A stretch of 64,000 nucleotides of DNA, taken from contig NW_019211456.1 of the NCBI RefSeq assembly GCF_002443255.2, positions 36,525,042-36,589,041 on the forward strand. Direction: 5' to 3'. Of the stretch, positions 11,436 through 26,400 are shown one piece after another (positions within the stretch are counted from its first letter, which is position 1; every line of letters begins with the position of its first letter). Origin of the DNA: Varroa destructor. Lineage: Eukaryota; Arthropoda; Arachnida; Mesostigmata; Varroidae. The notes beneath the pieces are model-generated. The model was not told the DNA's origin. It ran no database searches and saw nothing but the letters and a program-made list of their open reading frames with translations. Made by a program: the position numbers and the translations under genes.

Positions 11436-14400
11436 TTAATATGATCCAATAATGGTTTTTAAGATAGGATTGGCATGCTTTTTCAGCTCTTCTTTTTGCT
11501 CAATGATCCGCTTAAGTTTCTGGTCGTAGTCCAATGATTTGTCTTCCATAATGGCGTCACATTCTTTGCAGAATTCCTTCATCAGCTCTTCACAGTCCTA
11601 CAAATCCAAAACACAGTGAAGTACAGTGTTGAAAAAAACGTTATGTGTACCTAAAAACTAGTATTTATTTATTTTTTTTTTATTTATAAAAAAGATTATC
11701 TCTAGTTAGCTCACTTAGTATTTGATATTTTCAACAAGTTCCCGCACTAACCGTCAGCTACCAATAATACTGCTTTCGCACATCATCGCGATTTAAATTT
11801 AAACACCTCTTGCCCAAAAACAAAAAAGTTTGTTTTTAAGTTAAAGCCTTTCAAAAAATATAACTTTATATTCGAAGGGGAAAATTATTTGTACTGGTGA
11901 ATTTTTTTTGCGAATGCCTATAGAAATTTAACTAGTTGATTACTGCAAGTTACCTTAGTTAATTGATCCTGTTTAGCCAATTCGACAATGTGGTCCATCG
12001 AACTAAATTGAGCCAGTTTCGCCTTTGCCATTGAAATTATGTCATCCGGAAGTTCAGCCAGTTCAGCAACCTTTGAGGTTTGTAAGGGACATAAATATTG
12101 CCTGAACTACATTTTATTGACTATATTGAACATAAATAGTGTTGAATACAGATTCAAGATGCGGATAAGAGAAGCTGCCTTTTTTTGCAAAATTAAATTC
12201 GGAAATTCATGTGTAAATCAAAGTGAGCTTCAAAGCTGATTGCGCTTGAAAAGCAAGTTCCTTCTTGGAGGAGTATGTATTGACTAGTTAGCTTGTAGTT
12301 TACATTAAGGACAACTAGCGTAGTAATTTAATGTTTCCTACAAGAATTGGGAAAAAATCTATTGTTATCATTGCAACCAGCCAAACTCTTGAAACCCTCA
12401 AAATAGGAGAGGATCAGTTTGTATACTTCATTATATTTCTATTTAATATACAAATTGTTAAAGAACATGATCGTATTACCTCAATGCCAAAGCTCTGATG
12501 GCACGGTCCAGGAGCCACCTTGTATAGAAGGGTAAGTGCCTGGTCTTCAACATGCACACTCACGTGGGCATTCACCACGCCCTGAACTCTGGACTCTAAA
12601 GCCGTGAGCTCATGGAAATGTGTGGCAAAAATTGACATGCAACCGCTCTGGGCTAGATTTCTGTAAAATTATACAAAAACCAGCCCTTCATATGTTACAG
12701 CTAGTAGCTTACGCATGCCAACAGTTGAGTGACAACTAAATAACACACCCTTTAAGCTATTTGTCTGTGGCATTTTCAGAAACTGAAACATAGAATAAAG
12801 GGCTTAAAACGGGCAGCCATTGATTCAGATTCTACGCGAACTCGACCAGGCACGTTACAGAAATTTAGCTCAAAACTAAAACTTAATTCTAAGTTTTACT
12901 TTTATTCTAAGTTTGTTTGTGTAATTATCACAAATGTAAACGTGGTTTTTATCGTGGAGTCACAATGGAAGTTGTGAGTAAGTTGAAACAAAATTATTCT
13001 GGGCATTAGACACCTTGGTTAAGCAAAAAATGACAACGGAAGAAATCCGAAAATACTGGCTGACCATTTCCTCAACTAGATTGTTTTGATCCAATCAATT
13101 ACATAGGTTAACTAGTAACTGTCTCAATCAATATATTCAGGTTCGAGCCTTGTTCTACTACACGTCAGATACGATTAAATAAAGAAAAAGCTAATTACTA
13201 TCCTGAAAAAATAAAGCTTCGCGCTTTGGGTACCATTGGTAACAACATTTAATTTGACGAGTCGCTACTAAATCTATTGTTCTGTTCTATATGATACAAT
13301 AAGAGTCATAATACTAAACGCATCCCGCGCTTGTCACGTTTCTTGATAATGGCATAGTGGTAACACTAAGGAAAGGTAATTCGAGCTTTTATTACATCGA
13401 AATTTGCATTATGGGCAAAGAAACTAATCTGTTTAGAGTAAGAGGGGCACTAAAACGGCAGTCAGATGAGAAATCAGGGATCCGCAAGCGCAGTGGTAAT
13501 ACTCAGTAGGCCGAAACTACACTTCGTTTGGTAGAATTCCCCCCTTTCATGCAACGTTCATATTGTAAATATAGGAACTCAGCCAATTGCCAAGTCTGAA
13601 AATCGAGCGAGTGAATTGATGCCTGTAGGCGCCTGTTGTCGAAGCATTTAATTTAGATTACACTGACGTTCATATGCGGCTTGTAAACAAACATGGCCAA
13701 GATCACTAAAGAACGGCTGGAACAAACGGCACTTGATGAGATTATGAAAGACACAGCGAAACTCACGAAGCGTGCCTAGGTAATCGGCGCGAGCAGCTGG
13801 AGAGCTTTAATCACGGCTAAACGCCATTGTTATGCAAAACACCCTTCACAGTATACGAAGCGACCACCGCAGCGAGAGATTAAGTGGGATGAGAACTCAC
13901 TACCCAAACGACAAGGGTATAAATGACATTTTTAAATACTCCGGGGTGTTAAAATGTTCATTTGAAAAGGAATTATTTCATCTAATGATCTACATTACAT
14001 ATGGGGGGGGGGCAATACGCATCGTGAATGCATAAAATATTCCCATAGCTCCGAATCCATGAAGCAAATAGATGATTATTAGCCTATTTTTTGCGAAACC
14101 CACTAGATATAACTATGAATTACGTGATAACGGCCGGAGAGAAAGATTTTCGAGTAAAGATTGTAAAATGATGACGGTAATGTATCGTAGTCACCAAGGT
14201 CAAGACAACTTAGCCACGAGAAAAAAAATAGTTACGTAGGAGCGACAGGCAGACAGAAAATTATACTTCATGCTACAAAAAGCACCGTTACTAGACACCC
14301 TGACGATTTTCGGTATTACAGACGCAGTACAACCTCAATGAGATCTGAAAAGGATTCGAGTAACAGCAGAAACAGGTGACCCCGGCAATGAACAGTGCCG

Positions 14401-17400
14401 CTTCGCCATCGACGAGCGAAAAGGCGAAGAAGCCATTCCGCCAGCCGAAGTGATAGTGGTGGTAAGAAACGGTTTGGTAAAGAAGACTTTCACAGGAACC
14501 AGAATGGGCGACAGATCGAGGAAGACAGTACGCGGAAGGCAGTACTGAAGAAAATTCACACAGCAAGGCATGCTCAAGGACACCTAGAGATAATGTGATA
14601 GAAGAGAAACTCTAAACTGAAAAAGAGTGAAAGTGCGAAAGAGGATCGACATCAGAGGCGTCGGCGTCACGACGGTATGGTAGCATTAGCAAAAAGTGCG
14701 ACAGAAAATCTAGCAATGGATGAATTCTCGAAGGGAGACGCGAAACGACAAGCTAGCACTTCGTAGGGAGCTAACAAAGATTTATTAACTAGCCCTAAAG
14801 CGGGCCATGGTGAGCCGTTGATGGCGCTTTCAGAAATGCGCGCGTTCAACAATGTCCCGAACTTGTATTCTCTCGCAATCTGTGATCGTTTCGGCGATTA
14901 CGTTGACCGAGTCAATACAAGCCACCCATAGAAAGCTGGAATGTAGTGTAAATATAAACGTAAATAAAAAAATATATATTAAAAAAAATAGCAGTACGCT
15001 GATCTCACCAACGCACCAATAGTGGTCTACATGTTCCAACTTACACTACCCGCAGGACCTGGTTCCTTTGTTTTTTTTTTTATCAACCAGGCAACAAACC
15101 AAATGATTCAAATCCATTTGTTTTTTTTTTCTACATAATACAACTTTAGAGAGCAACTACGATGCCTTCAAACATTACGTAACCCATCGAGGTGGGTGGT
15201 CACGCCATATGGGCATTTGCGTCCTGATCGATTGGACAGTAAACAGCACGCAATATGAATGTGACCTGTGAAATACTACTTTATAGATTCATACTATGTA
15301 TATTATTGCGAGGTGGGAACACCGCTATTCAGTTTACTGACGTCAAGTATATAGGTTGGGCCAGACAAACAATTTCAACACATATTCTGACGAACTATTT
15401 GGTATCTGGTCATCCGCATCGCTTTATTTGTTTTTACTCATTCGAAGCATATCAATCACATATGAATACTTAAATTAGAAGGATATTTAGTTATTTCGAT
15501 ATCGCGCTTCTAGAAAGCTCGTAGTAAATGTATATATAATCAGTATCGAAGGTATAGTTACAAATACATTGTAAGTTGAATGAATATTAGTGTACAATGC
15601 TACGTTAGTTTCACTGTGATCACCAGCCCACTTATTCAGTTTTTTTTTTTTAGCATTACGACATTCAGGAGAGCGATAACAGCTTAGCGTATTTTTTTTC
15701 CGTATTGTTCCATTATTATCGCCTTAAAAACTGCTGAGAACAAGTATATTTAGCTTAATTCTTACACGAATAATTAACTTGCTGTGTCTGTAGTAAAACT
15801 TGAAGATCTTAGCGAATTTTCGAAGCACGAACGATTGTAAAAGCTTTTAGAATCTATTTTAAATCGGCGAATTTTCAGATTACCAGTGGTGGCCTGGACA
15901 CAAGTAAGTAAGACATAGGAAAGACCTAAGTAATTTCAAATATTCGGTACGTACGAAGCAATAGCCCACGCGATCCCAAGTCCATCATATGTAGACGTTC
16001 CTCGGCCGAGCTCGTCAATAAGTACTAGTGATGCGTTAGTGACTGTACGAAGAATGAATGCTATTTCGAGCATTTCCGCCAAAAACGTAGAAACACCTGC
16101 AACGCCAGTTAGCCAAGTGAAGATCCTTGTATAGAACGCAATATTTCAGTCAACTCCGCATGGACGTAAAGTCATCAACGAAGGTGTGCAGTCTTTTTAT
16201 CGCTAACCAGAAGGCGACATTGGCTTTGTGTTTGCACTAAAAAAGGACCAAGCGAATTCATTAATCGCCTAGCTGGCGGCTCTTTTTTTTCTTTTTCTTT
16301 ATCTCGATTCGTATTGTAGAGGTATAGCGAATATGTCTAAATCTAAAAGTTATGATGGAACCAACTACGGTTTTATCTACTTGATCTACGTCATTTTGTG
16401 ACTTATGCGTAAGCGCTATTTTATTGCTATTATATTTTATTTATTTTATTGCTAGTATTGGGTTTGTATAGTAATTACTTACCGCGGACGATAGCATCCC
16501 CGGCGCCAACTCGTGTTAGCACTGCATCTCGAATAGCTATTGTCGCCTCATTACACGGCACGAAGGAACCCATTTGAGCCATTACAACGCAGACGGCAAT
16601 CTACCTCAAAAGAAGCAATCCGCCGTGAATAGCAACAGCGATAGGTTACATCATAGTTTTTTTCCTAGTACACGTGGTTTTATTCATTATCCCATATACA
16701 ACCAATAAGCTAAATCTGCTCAAAAGTAAGTTCACTTTTAAAATGTCCCTTTTAGCTGATCACCTACCGATCGCATATAGGTCGATTTTCCACCCATATT
16801 TGGTCCAGTCAAAACGTGAAAGTGCTTATTCTGACGTTCGAAGTGCACGTCATTGGCCACAAAACTGCCTCGTTTTCGCTCAACTAGTGGATGACGGACT
16901 CCTTTAAGGATCAGTTCCTTGCCTTCCGACTCTAGGATCTATAATGATTGATCGAAGGCAAAATGAAGAGGTGAGTGAGGCTACTTTCTGTACCCCTGTA
17001 AGTCAGTAATGATCAAGCACAAAAGTTCCGATGGGCGTGGCTACGCAGCTTAACCGGACAAGATCTTCGGACGTGAAGCCAGAGTCCGCCAATTGTAGTC
17101 GTGTCCTGTGGGAAAACTTCAATCGTTTCGTGTTTACTTACATTGGGGCGGACAAAATTTCCATTGACGGCGGCCACAGAAAGACCAACAACGGCGTCGA
17201 GCTGATTAATGACTTCTGCCAAATGGTACAACGGCTCAGCGTAACCAGCTGATACCTGTATCAAAACCACATTTCAACTGGGTCAGTACAGAGTAGACTG
17301 ACTAGATTTAACAAGACACTATGCTATATAATAATATCAATATCTGTAATAATCTATGTTATGTAATTGAAGCTAAATGTAGAACTAATCCAGTTTACAT

Positions 17401-20400
17401 CTTACATCAATTATGTCTCCAACAAGAGTTTGCTGCATGACACGATAGTCATTCTTTAACCGAATGTAATCCCCATTCAGCTCCCGTAGCTGACGATTCA
17501 CAAACGAGATTCCCTGCTTTTTTACGTCGATAATATCAAACGATTGATTATCTCGGATTCTCTTTTCCTCCTGCAGATCAAAGTGATAAAGCATGTTTAA
17601 GCCACGAGTAATTTGGCTGCACTATGTTTTCTACAGCAATTGTCGAGTACATTATTAGCGTTACGGTTGGCTATTAGTGATGCGGGATCGTAGATGTCAA
17701 CCATAGCGAAACAGCGGATTAGGTCTTGTTCCTCATAAACTGTTCCCGTATTTAGAAAAACAATTCGCAAGTCTAACTTGAGTCACTTAATTTCGGCATA
17801 TGCGTAATAACAGAATGTCATCCAACGAATTGGTATACCGAAGTTAGTATAGTTCAAAGGTCAATTTTTCGTGCACCATGAACACTCCCAACAACACGGT
17901 ACATACAATGCCTACGATAACACAGTCTCTTTGTTCTGAAGAAAGAGGCTTTATCTTCAATTCGCAGACTGAGTCTGACCTTATTGGTTACGCGGAACAC
18001 GAAGCCGCCATCCAGACCCTGATCCAGCTTGAGGACGCGTCCTTTCTCAACGCGCATTTCGCAAGCGACTGTATCCCACAGCTCCTGTAACCTCTCCTCA
18101 CAGCCAACGATTTGCTCGTGGAGCTCCTGTAGAGCTTCGTCGAATGAGGGTTGAACCAGGTATTCGCGTTTAGCCTCGGCCCTTTCCACATCAATGACCT
18201 AATTAAATGGCAATAGCAATTCATCAGAATTGACGTGACGCCCAACTATAAATTTACGGTTGCCAGTGTTCATGCAGCTGGCACATAAAAATATTTTCTA
18301 TACTCGAAGAGAAGTTCACGCTTGCTATTATGTAAGAAAAAACAAGCCTAGTACTAATTCATGCTTTAACGCACATATATGTATGGTATATATTTGTACC
18401 TGTTCTATCATTTCGATAAATTTTTCGAAATCTTCAACAGACACCTTCAGCCTCTTGACGACGGCATCCTCAAGACTGCCGCAGTTTGTCTCCCCGAGTG
18501 CTTCGACTACGCGTGGTACTGAGCGAACTTGAAACCAGAACCGATTCACGTATATATAGGTCACAGAAGGTGTTTTCACAGGCTTTCATCTAATAAACGG
18601 GTTTCTTGCATATTCTAAGACACACTGGAAGCTTGAGGTAGGATAAAAATTCAAAATAGAAGGATCGTACCACAGAAATATCTGGCAAGATCTTCTAAAC
18701 TCGGTTTTAACAGGCTCAATACCGAAAAAAACGAAGTTGTCTTTTTTCTTTTCAATGAAGACACTTTTTAGTTCTAGATAGACAAAATTGTTTGTTCGCA
18801 ATCGAGAATCACTTACCGATTGTGTAGAGCTTATAGAGATCCGCGAGACGAATTTTTTTCATGTGGAGCCGTTTTGCCATATAACTGAGATCAGGGAACC
18901 TTCGAAGCAGGTCGCCATGCAAGGTAGATCGAATGCTATTATCCCGGACGAAGCATTCGACCATATCGAGCCTTTCCTCTAGAGGTTTATAGAAAGACGT
19001 ATAATCCGTAGACTGTCCCCCACTGAATCGTATTAAACGCAATATATCCACGACGCTACAACTTTCTATTTGTAAGTTTAACTACTTCATTGCTCACTTA
19101 CTCACTTGTAGACTCAATGTCTTCAATTCATAGGTAGACTGCGAGAAAAGCCAGCAACATTTTGATAAAGTGTACGCTTGCCTGTTCGGTTCATCCTTTA
19201 TTATGAAGGAAATACTATACTGCGTACATGCTTTGCTTTTTTTTGTAGTAATATGCACAAGTTATTTTCTACATATGTATTAAACCCACCAATTTTGGCC
19301 TTATCGAGCAGTGGCTGTTTCATCCATTCGGCAAGCGTTCTCTGACCGCCCGGAGTACGAGCCTCACAGAGAAGGCCATATATCGTGTCCTGCTTTGCCA
19401 TGTCACCAACCGGAAGCAGATTGAGGGCTTCTACAGCTGCTGAATCGATACGCATGATCTGATCAGGTCGTAGTTCATGTATAGTGAATTGGCCGAATGA
19501 GGTAGGTGTCGACGCCAAATTCAGATAATTCAAAAGAGCTGCTAAAGGCCGTCTTGCAGGTTCCACCTTCAGCTCCGCTGTAAAATACAAGACACGTATC
19601 ACAAAGCAGTCAATATCGAGTGTGAAAAGCTCACAATGAGAACACCGCACCGCTTTTTATTGAGAGTAGACCCTGTTGTACGAAAAAAACGGAAAGATAA
19701 AACAAGGCCGTTTTAATGGAGGATTTTCTAGATCACATTCGGGTATAAGCCACTTTGCCAAACACATAGTATTTTGCAATTTCTTCCATACAGGGGATTT
19801 GTATCAGATTCTATGACAATCACAAGACTTCGAGGATTAAAGACTGTCACAACAATGACTCAATTAGTGGAAAACGTTCTTAAGAATGTAGGCTAGCTAG
19901 CCTTTACTAATAAGGCATCAACCCTTAGTGACTTTTGAGTTGTTTAAGTACTCACGCAAGATTCTGATGTTTTTAGCTTGCTTCCTTGCGAACTTGTAGA
20001 TTTTTTCGATATCTTGTTCCAGATTTTTGTCATTGAAGTGCTCGTGACCCAGCTCATGATAAGCTATGTTATTGCGCTTAAGCAACTGGGTCACCCTAGG
20101 AAATGACTCAGTTTTGGTCGGTATTAACATCTCTTTCGGACTAATCTGGACGAGTAACACCTAATCACCACAACAACCACATATGAAAAAATATATCAAT
20201 ACTTCAATAAGTAATTATTCAACTCGAGAAATCGAGGATTATTTAAACGGATTCAAAATGACTAGACTTTGTAGATACGTTGCAATCTTGAAGACGCGGT
20301 GTAAAAATTACTGATATAGGGATCAGTGGTTGCCCTTATTATGAATTTCTTTAAAAAAGAAGGAATCAATCGTTATCATCAAAAAAAGTTATATTTGTTA

Positions 20401-23400
20401 CACATACTAGAATGAGCTCGTAGTTATTATCTAATAGTTTTATTAGAACAATAGGTCTGATGTTGATTGCTCCTAGATACTTGTTGAGATATTTACAGGA
20501 ATCGCGGGACATGCTGCGCATCATAATACAGATTCACGGCATTTCATATGGAGCTAAAAAATTGTTTTTTTTTTATTCATATTTAATGAACGTCGCATTA
20601 CCTGAAGTTTTGTCAGAGTCATGTCATCGATCAGCTGTGCCACGCGAAGGCTCTGAAGAATGGGCTCGCAATAGGCCAGTCCGACCACGACTTGTTGTCC
20701 TCTATTTGTGACGTGAAGAGCAGCAATGCCGCTGCAATGTGTATTGACATCTTCATTTGAATCACACGAAAATAGCACATCTTCAACTTCCACGAGATTC
20801 CCGGGGGAGGCGTTTAACGAAACTTGCCATGAGCCGCTAGCAGCATCCTATTCCATTTATTAGAAGAGGGAAAAGCAGATTTTAGAACGAAACCGCAGGA
20901 AACCCTGACCCATATTGTTCTCTCTACGCACCGGGCCCATGTTGATGATAAATATACGTGCCTTCGAAATAAAGCTGAAATCGTCCGCGAATTGCCATAT
21001 GTAGTATTCATACAGGATACATTAGATAAAAATTTTTGAATGCAGAATGATATCCATTAAACTAACCAGCGAATAGACTTCAACTCGATAGGCTTTAGCC
21101 AGTAACAGGAATCGAAGGAATTTCTCGTAATTTTTTTGGCTGATCCAAGCCGATGGAATCCCTTGTATTTGCACAATAGATACTTTCAGCAGTTGGGCAG
21201 AAGCCAACGATGCATCATCGTCGTGCACGGTGTAATAGTTCTGTCAAGACAACGGCGTTAGTAATTATAATAGTAATAATAATTCAGTTATTATAAATTC
21301 GTTAAAATAATAAAACTAGCCACACTTTAATTTCCTTATTGTGTTACTCTATGAAGCCACTTTTTTCATGATGATGTAATGTCTAAGGAAAAATCGAGTC
21401 GCGTTTGGTGTTTTTCTGAATAACCTAACTTAAGTATTGTATTACTATTTCTTACCTTGCGTTGAAACAACCGAATCGTTGTCGCCGGTTTCTGAAAGTA
21501 TGAATCGAACGCAATATTTAAATATTTGGATACATATTTTTTATGCCCTCGGTTACTTTTGCTGTGTGAGCAAATTCGGAATCACCTCCTCGGTGTAGCA
21601 TCAAGGACCTGCCCCTATTCGGAGCCTAACCGAAGTGGGTTTTGCTGAACCTATCTGGAGTTAATCTAACGAACCGAAGAAATGGAGCAGTAACCATAGC
21701 AATAGTTCTCCCATATAATAACCTAGTGGAGAAGCAATTTTTCGTAGTTTGCATGTTTGCTTGTTCATGTTTATTGTGATAAGGCGCTCAAACCTGAGTT
21801 ACGCCGCTCCTTGATTTAACACATTTGCGAAATGTCATTTCTGTAGGTGTTTGTGTGATCTGAAGGTTTATCCGACATGACGTAGATGATTTATGCCAAA
21901 AGAGCAGTTCCCTGCAAACTAATAGCATTCATTTGTTGTCTATTGTTTCCATTCGTCGTTCAATTCTATGGTGTAATGCGTAAAAGCGCATCGTTGCTAC
22001 ATGTTTTTTAATTGTGGATGCCTCTGCGATGTTTAGTGTAGGCGGTGAAGCGACTAACAACAGACGATACGTAACTACGAGCCAACGTTCAGGTTATGCC
22101 TTTTCTGCCCGGCAAATCATCGTCCTCATATTTATCAAGGAAGATTGATTGCCGAACTATTTTGAAGACAGTCACCAAAAGTGGCTATTTGAAGTGGCTC
22201 ATTGAATAACAAAGGCTCAAGAGTTCGCGTTGATGCTAAGTGGTTCAGGACAGTTCATCACCGAAGAATGCCCTGATATTTAAAATTCTGAGCGTCTAGA
22301 AAAACAAAATGTCTAGAAAACAATCTCCATAGTTTAGCTAGTATTTTTAGCGTAACCGGATAAATTACAAAATGAATAAAAGAAAAACTTATAGTACAAA
22401 CTATTCATGTTTGTACACCACTGAAATTACATATTGTTCTATTGACAGAGACACGTTTGTTCAATTCAGAACGAATAGTTTTAATATAGATCGTGTATAA
22501 GAGTAGCTCTTTCACAATATTTCTTCTAGCGAAGCTGATTCGATCTTCTGGATATTTGCAAGTGACTACAGTAGAGATTGAACCTAACAGGTTGTATTGC
22601 ATACTGGCAACTTTGCGGGATTATTTTAAGTGGACAAATTGGTGCATGGTCCTCGTAAGGTTTCACTGATTGAAGGTTGGGAGCTATTCGCCTGCATTCA
22701 GATTTCAAGTTGACAGTCATTTCTATAGCACTGGATAAATTTTGGTCTATAGCTGGTATTTCACTATGAGTTACTGTAACAGCGCGATTGTTTACGAGCT
22801 CTTAGTAAAGAGCAGCGTTTCACTAGTTCTCAGTTGTCTTGACCACTGTATTGGGTTGTGAACCCGACTGCACAACCCCTTCAATTTAACATCAAAGAAT
22901 AACAGCACAAGCAAAAAAGGACTACAAAGTAAACTCAAATAACATCATGTAAATGTGGCTAAGCTGTTTCAAGTAGCACCGTTCTCTAGATAAGCATAAT
23001 ATAAAAATAGAGTACGTTATATTATTTGTCACGATGACATATGATCTGGTGGATAAATGCAGATTTAAGTCAACCAAACTGTCAAGTATTTGTCGACAAG
23101 TTGAGTCTAGGGCGTTATGTTCTCTCTTTGAAAGAAAGTGTGTTAACAAACTTATCAAGTTGCCTATCAAATAAGAATTGAATTGTAAATGACAGTATGC
23201 ATCGATCGCTGCGTTATCACCAAATAAAGAATTGCTTTGATGCAATTGGTCGAGAAGTTAGGGTACTGAAGCATGTTGAAACTCGTATAATCCTACCCAG
23301 AAGCACCAAAGACGCAACAGAAGCCCTAACTATTGACTAACATTTACACCTTCCAGACACTTGTGTTTCAAGCAAAAATGTGTAGCCATACGGCGAAATG

Positions 23401-26400
23401 TTTTTACACCGCAGAAGGTTATCGGTGGCACATGTGGCTTAAATAAAAATTAAAAATAAATTAAATAAAACCGATTTTCCTTCTATAAACATGGTCCCTG
23501 TTGGAAACTATTCATCTCGATCAAGTAATAATCACGAAAACATTCATACTAACGTTTAAAATATCTCTTTTCCTTTTTTTAGTTTTCGCATACTAGAAAT
23601 TTATCGGCAAGAATGTTTTAAAGAAGTCAGCTCTGAAGAAGCTACATTTTACGAGCCTAGAACAAATGTATTACAATATTTTTGGGTAAAAGTTGAAGCG
23701 ATTAACTTTACAACCCAAAAATGTGGGTAGTTGTATCTAGTTAAATTCCGCATAACAAAGCAGTGAATGTACGAGCGGTGCTTATCGTAACTGAAGGTGA
23801 CTTCAGACGTATCTCTTAGTTAAAACGTTAATTCAAAAACAGGGAAATTGTAAATACTTTTATAAACTATGCATATTCAACTGTTTCAGTTAACGCGACC
23901 AATCACATCTATAATTACCACAAATCAGTTGAATAAAGTGATTTTATAAGAATCAAAAAAGCAAGGGTGTCTTCATAATTTTCCTTCATCACAGCAACAA
24001 ACAGCAGATCGCATACTCATCGACAAAACCAATACTATCTATTGGCACCTTGTTTATTTCTGTATAGCACAATGGAAAAAATAAGATAAGAAAGGATAAA
24101 TTACTGGTGGAATTCGTTCGATGGCACATGACCAAACAAAATTCTAGTTCGAGTGTATTACGTCAGGAGCACAAAATCGATTCTAACGTCATAACAAAAG
24201 GCGAAATTAGTGGTATTCAAAGTAGGCACATCAGGAGTAGGTGATCTTCAGCGGCAGATGTCCATCCCTCCTCCCGCCCGTATCTTTGTGATACAGAGGA
24301 TTGCTGGCAACTAGAAAAAAAAATTCCGTATATAAGACATTCCCAGGCTATCCCTGTTGGATACCAATGATAATAATTACATAAAGTTTTAATAGGAGAA
24401 AGACAATAAATAGCGCTAAATAATTATAATCCTTTAAGTGGGTAAAGGATTTCTTTTAAATATCGTTTTTCTAAGATCGGCTTTTTTTTTAAATTAAAAC
24501 AAGGCGTTTGTGCTAATATGAAAGCATGTTTGAGGAATTTCCAGAACAGGGAAGTAGTACAAACCTTTGCTTAGCTTTGGCTAACTTATATTATACTCGG
24601 ATTTATGACAAAAACTTCAAAATAAAGGGAAAAGGAGACAGTAGTTGGACCCTTTCATTGAAACCATGTTTTTAATTATTCAGAATCAGCTGAAACGATT
24701 GTGCCAATTTGCGTTTGTTCGCGCAAAATACACGCAACACAATTCGTCTCCTTAGAATCGAGTGAATAACTATATTTGGATAGTAAAATAGAAGTGAACT
24801 CAGATAGTACGACTGTTTATATTAAAATTCAGTAAATTTTCTGAGATATATGATGTTGTTTATATGATGATTTAAAATAGGAAATATAATAGTTAACAAC
24901 AGTTAAATAGGGAAGTACCACAAAGCAAAATTTAAGCAGCCATTTGTATACCTGATTCTCTAAAAACATTTTATAATCACATGTTTTATTAAAAAAAGAA
25001 AATTATATTTCCATTAATTTTGAAGCACTTGTAACGGTATAGATAAGCAAGATGCTCGACAGCTAACAAAATCAATGCTCTGAGAATTGTAGATAGTTTC
25101 GAGATAGGCTAAGGATCCTTAATAGGTGTCCCAGCCCTTTCGCATATATTGATTCAGCACAGCTTTCAATCAGAATAATAATAATTGTGTTAAACAATAG
25201 GTTATGAAAAAATATTAATTCCCTCTACAATTCCCAGCATCAATCAGTACTTAAAAATCTTCACCGGAGTCTCTGAAGATTCAAAATAAGCGACGTTTTT
25301 GATGCGGATAATCACCTACGCTATCGTGAATTCGCACGCAAAGTTAATATATTTTATTTAAAGAACAAAAGTAATTCTAATTAGACGTACGACACGAAGT
25401 TTCATTACGTTAATCGATCATCCAACTTGTTTTTATTATCGAGTTGATCCTATTACTTCATGCCTTTTCATTGTTTCTGACAACTAGAACTTATGATGTT
25501 TTTTCTACTGATTGTAATTGCCGTACGACCTCGGATCAGTCACGTATGGCTTCGTTCGGTCTATATTCCTCATTGCTCACCTACAGATGTAGATCCGATC
25601 TATCACAACTATAGCTCATTAATTGTCAATGTATTACATATATGCCTCTCATCAAATCGGCCAAGTGTAATTTGTAATTTGACTATATTGTATCGTCCAT
25701 TTTTAAATATCCAAGATTACAATTTATACAAAACGACTAAGAAGATATCTAACTTATCGATGTCTCTCTTTTTTTCCATTTCACACTTTTTTTTACATTG
25801 AGTATCCTGCCGTTTTAGTAATGCTTATAGAAAGTTGCTAGGCATAAATCAGAAGCCTCTATGGTGATTGCACAGAGGAAACTGCTGTAAAGCTTAATCG
25901 ATGTGCCTCGTTAAGGCAAAAGTGTACTTTTTTTTGTCTCTCAATCTAATTTAAAACACTGGATGTTTTCGAATCACTAATCTCTTGTTATCTAAACTTA
26001 CATCATTTATCAGGCATTTAACTTCTAGGCAGTTGCGCTGTGGCAGGGTGAAAATTTTGTTAAAGTCATAATTCATAAATTTAAATTGTGTAATCTATAT
26101 AACATGCAACGTTAAAAGAGACTGCAACACCTTTAAACCCTTATTTTTACACATGGCTTGCCTCATTCCTATATATATACATAGATCAGAGAAGAAAAAG
26201 CCATTCTAGCTCTGAATAGCCTCAATGATTTAATCATTCCTCGATTTGTGTTACTGTCTTTGTTACTGAACGCATTCCATATTGATATATATCCGAGTCT
26301 GTTCCAATATAGGGCAATCACAGTTGGTTATGGCATCGCTTCAAAATCTTTCCGTATATCTAATATGCACTGTTGTATTATCTTGCCGCTGTTATCGTCA

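Noticed and set aside
21488..21590. Open frame continuing upstream of MSH2 exon 3 ([13 protein letters not shown])
   Set aside because: It has no ATG, runs into a stop, and the sequence before AAACCG is a proper acceptor; the true exons 1-2 were found at 30-31 kb.
21640..21697. ATG frame [15 protein letters not shown] as the MSH2 start
   Set aside because: It has a weak resemblance to the family start, but no donor gives the needed phase 0 join.
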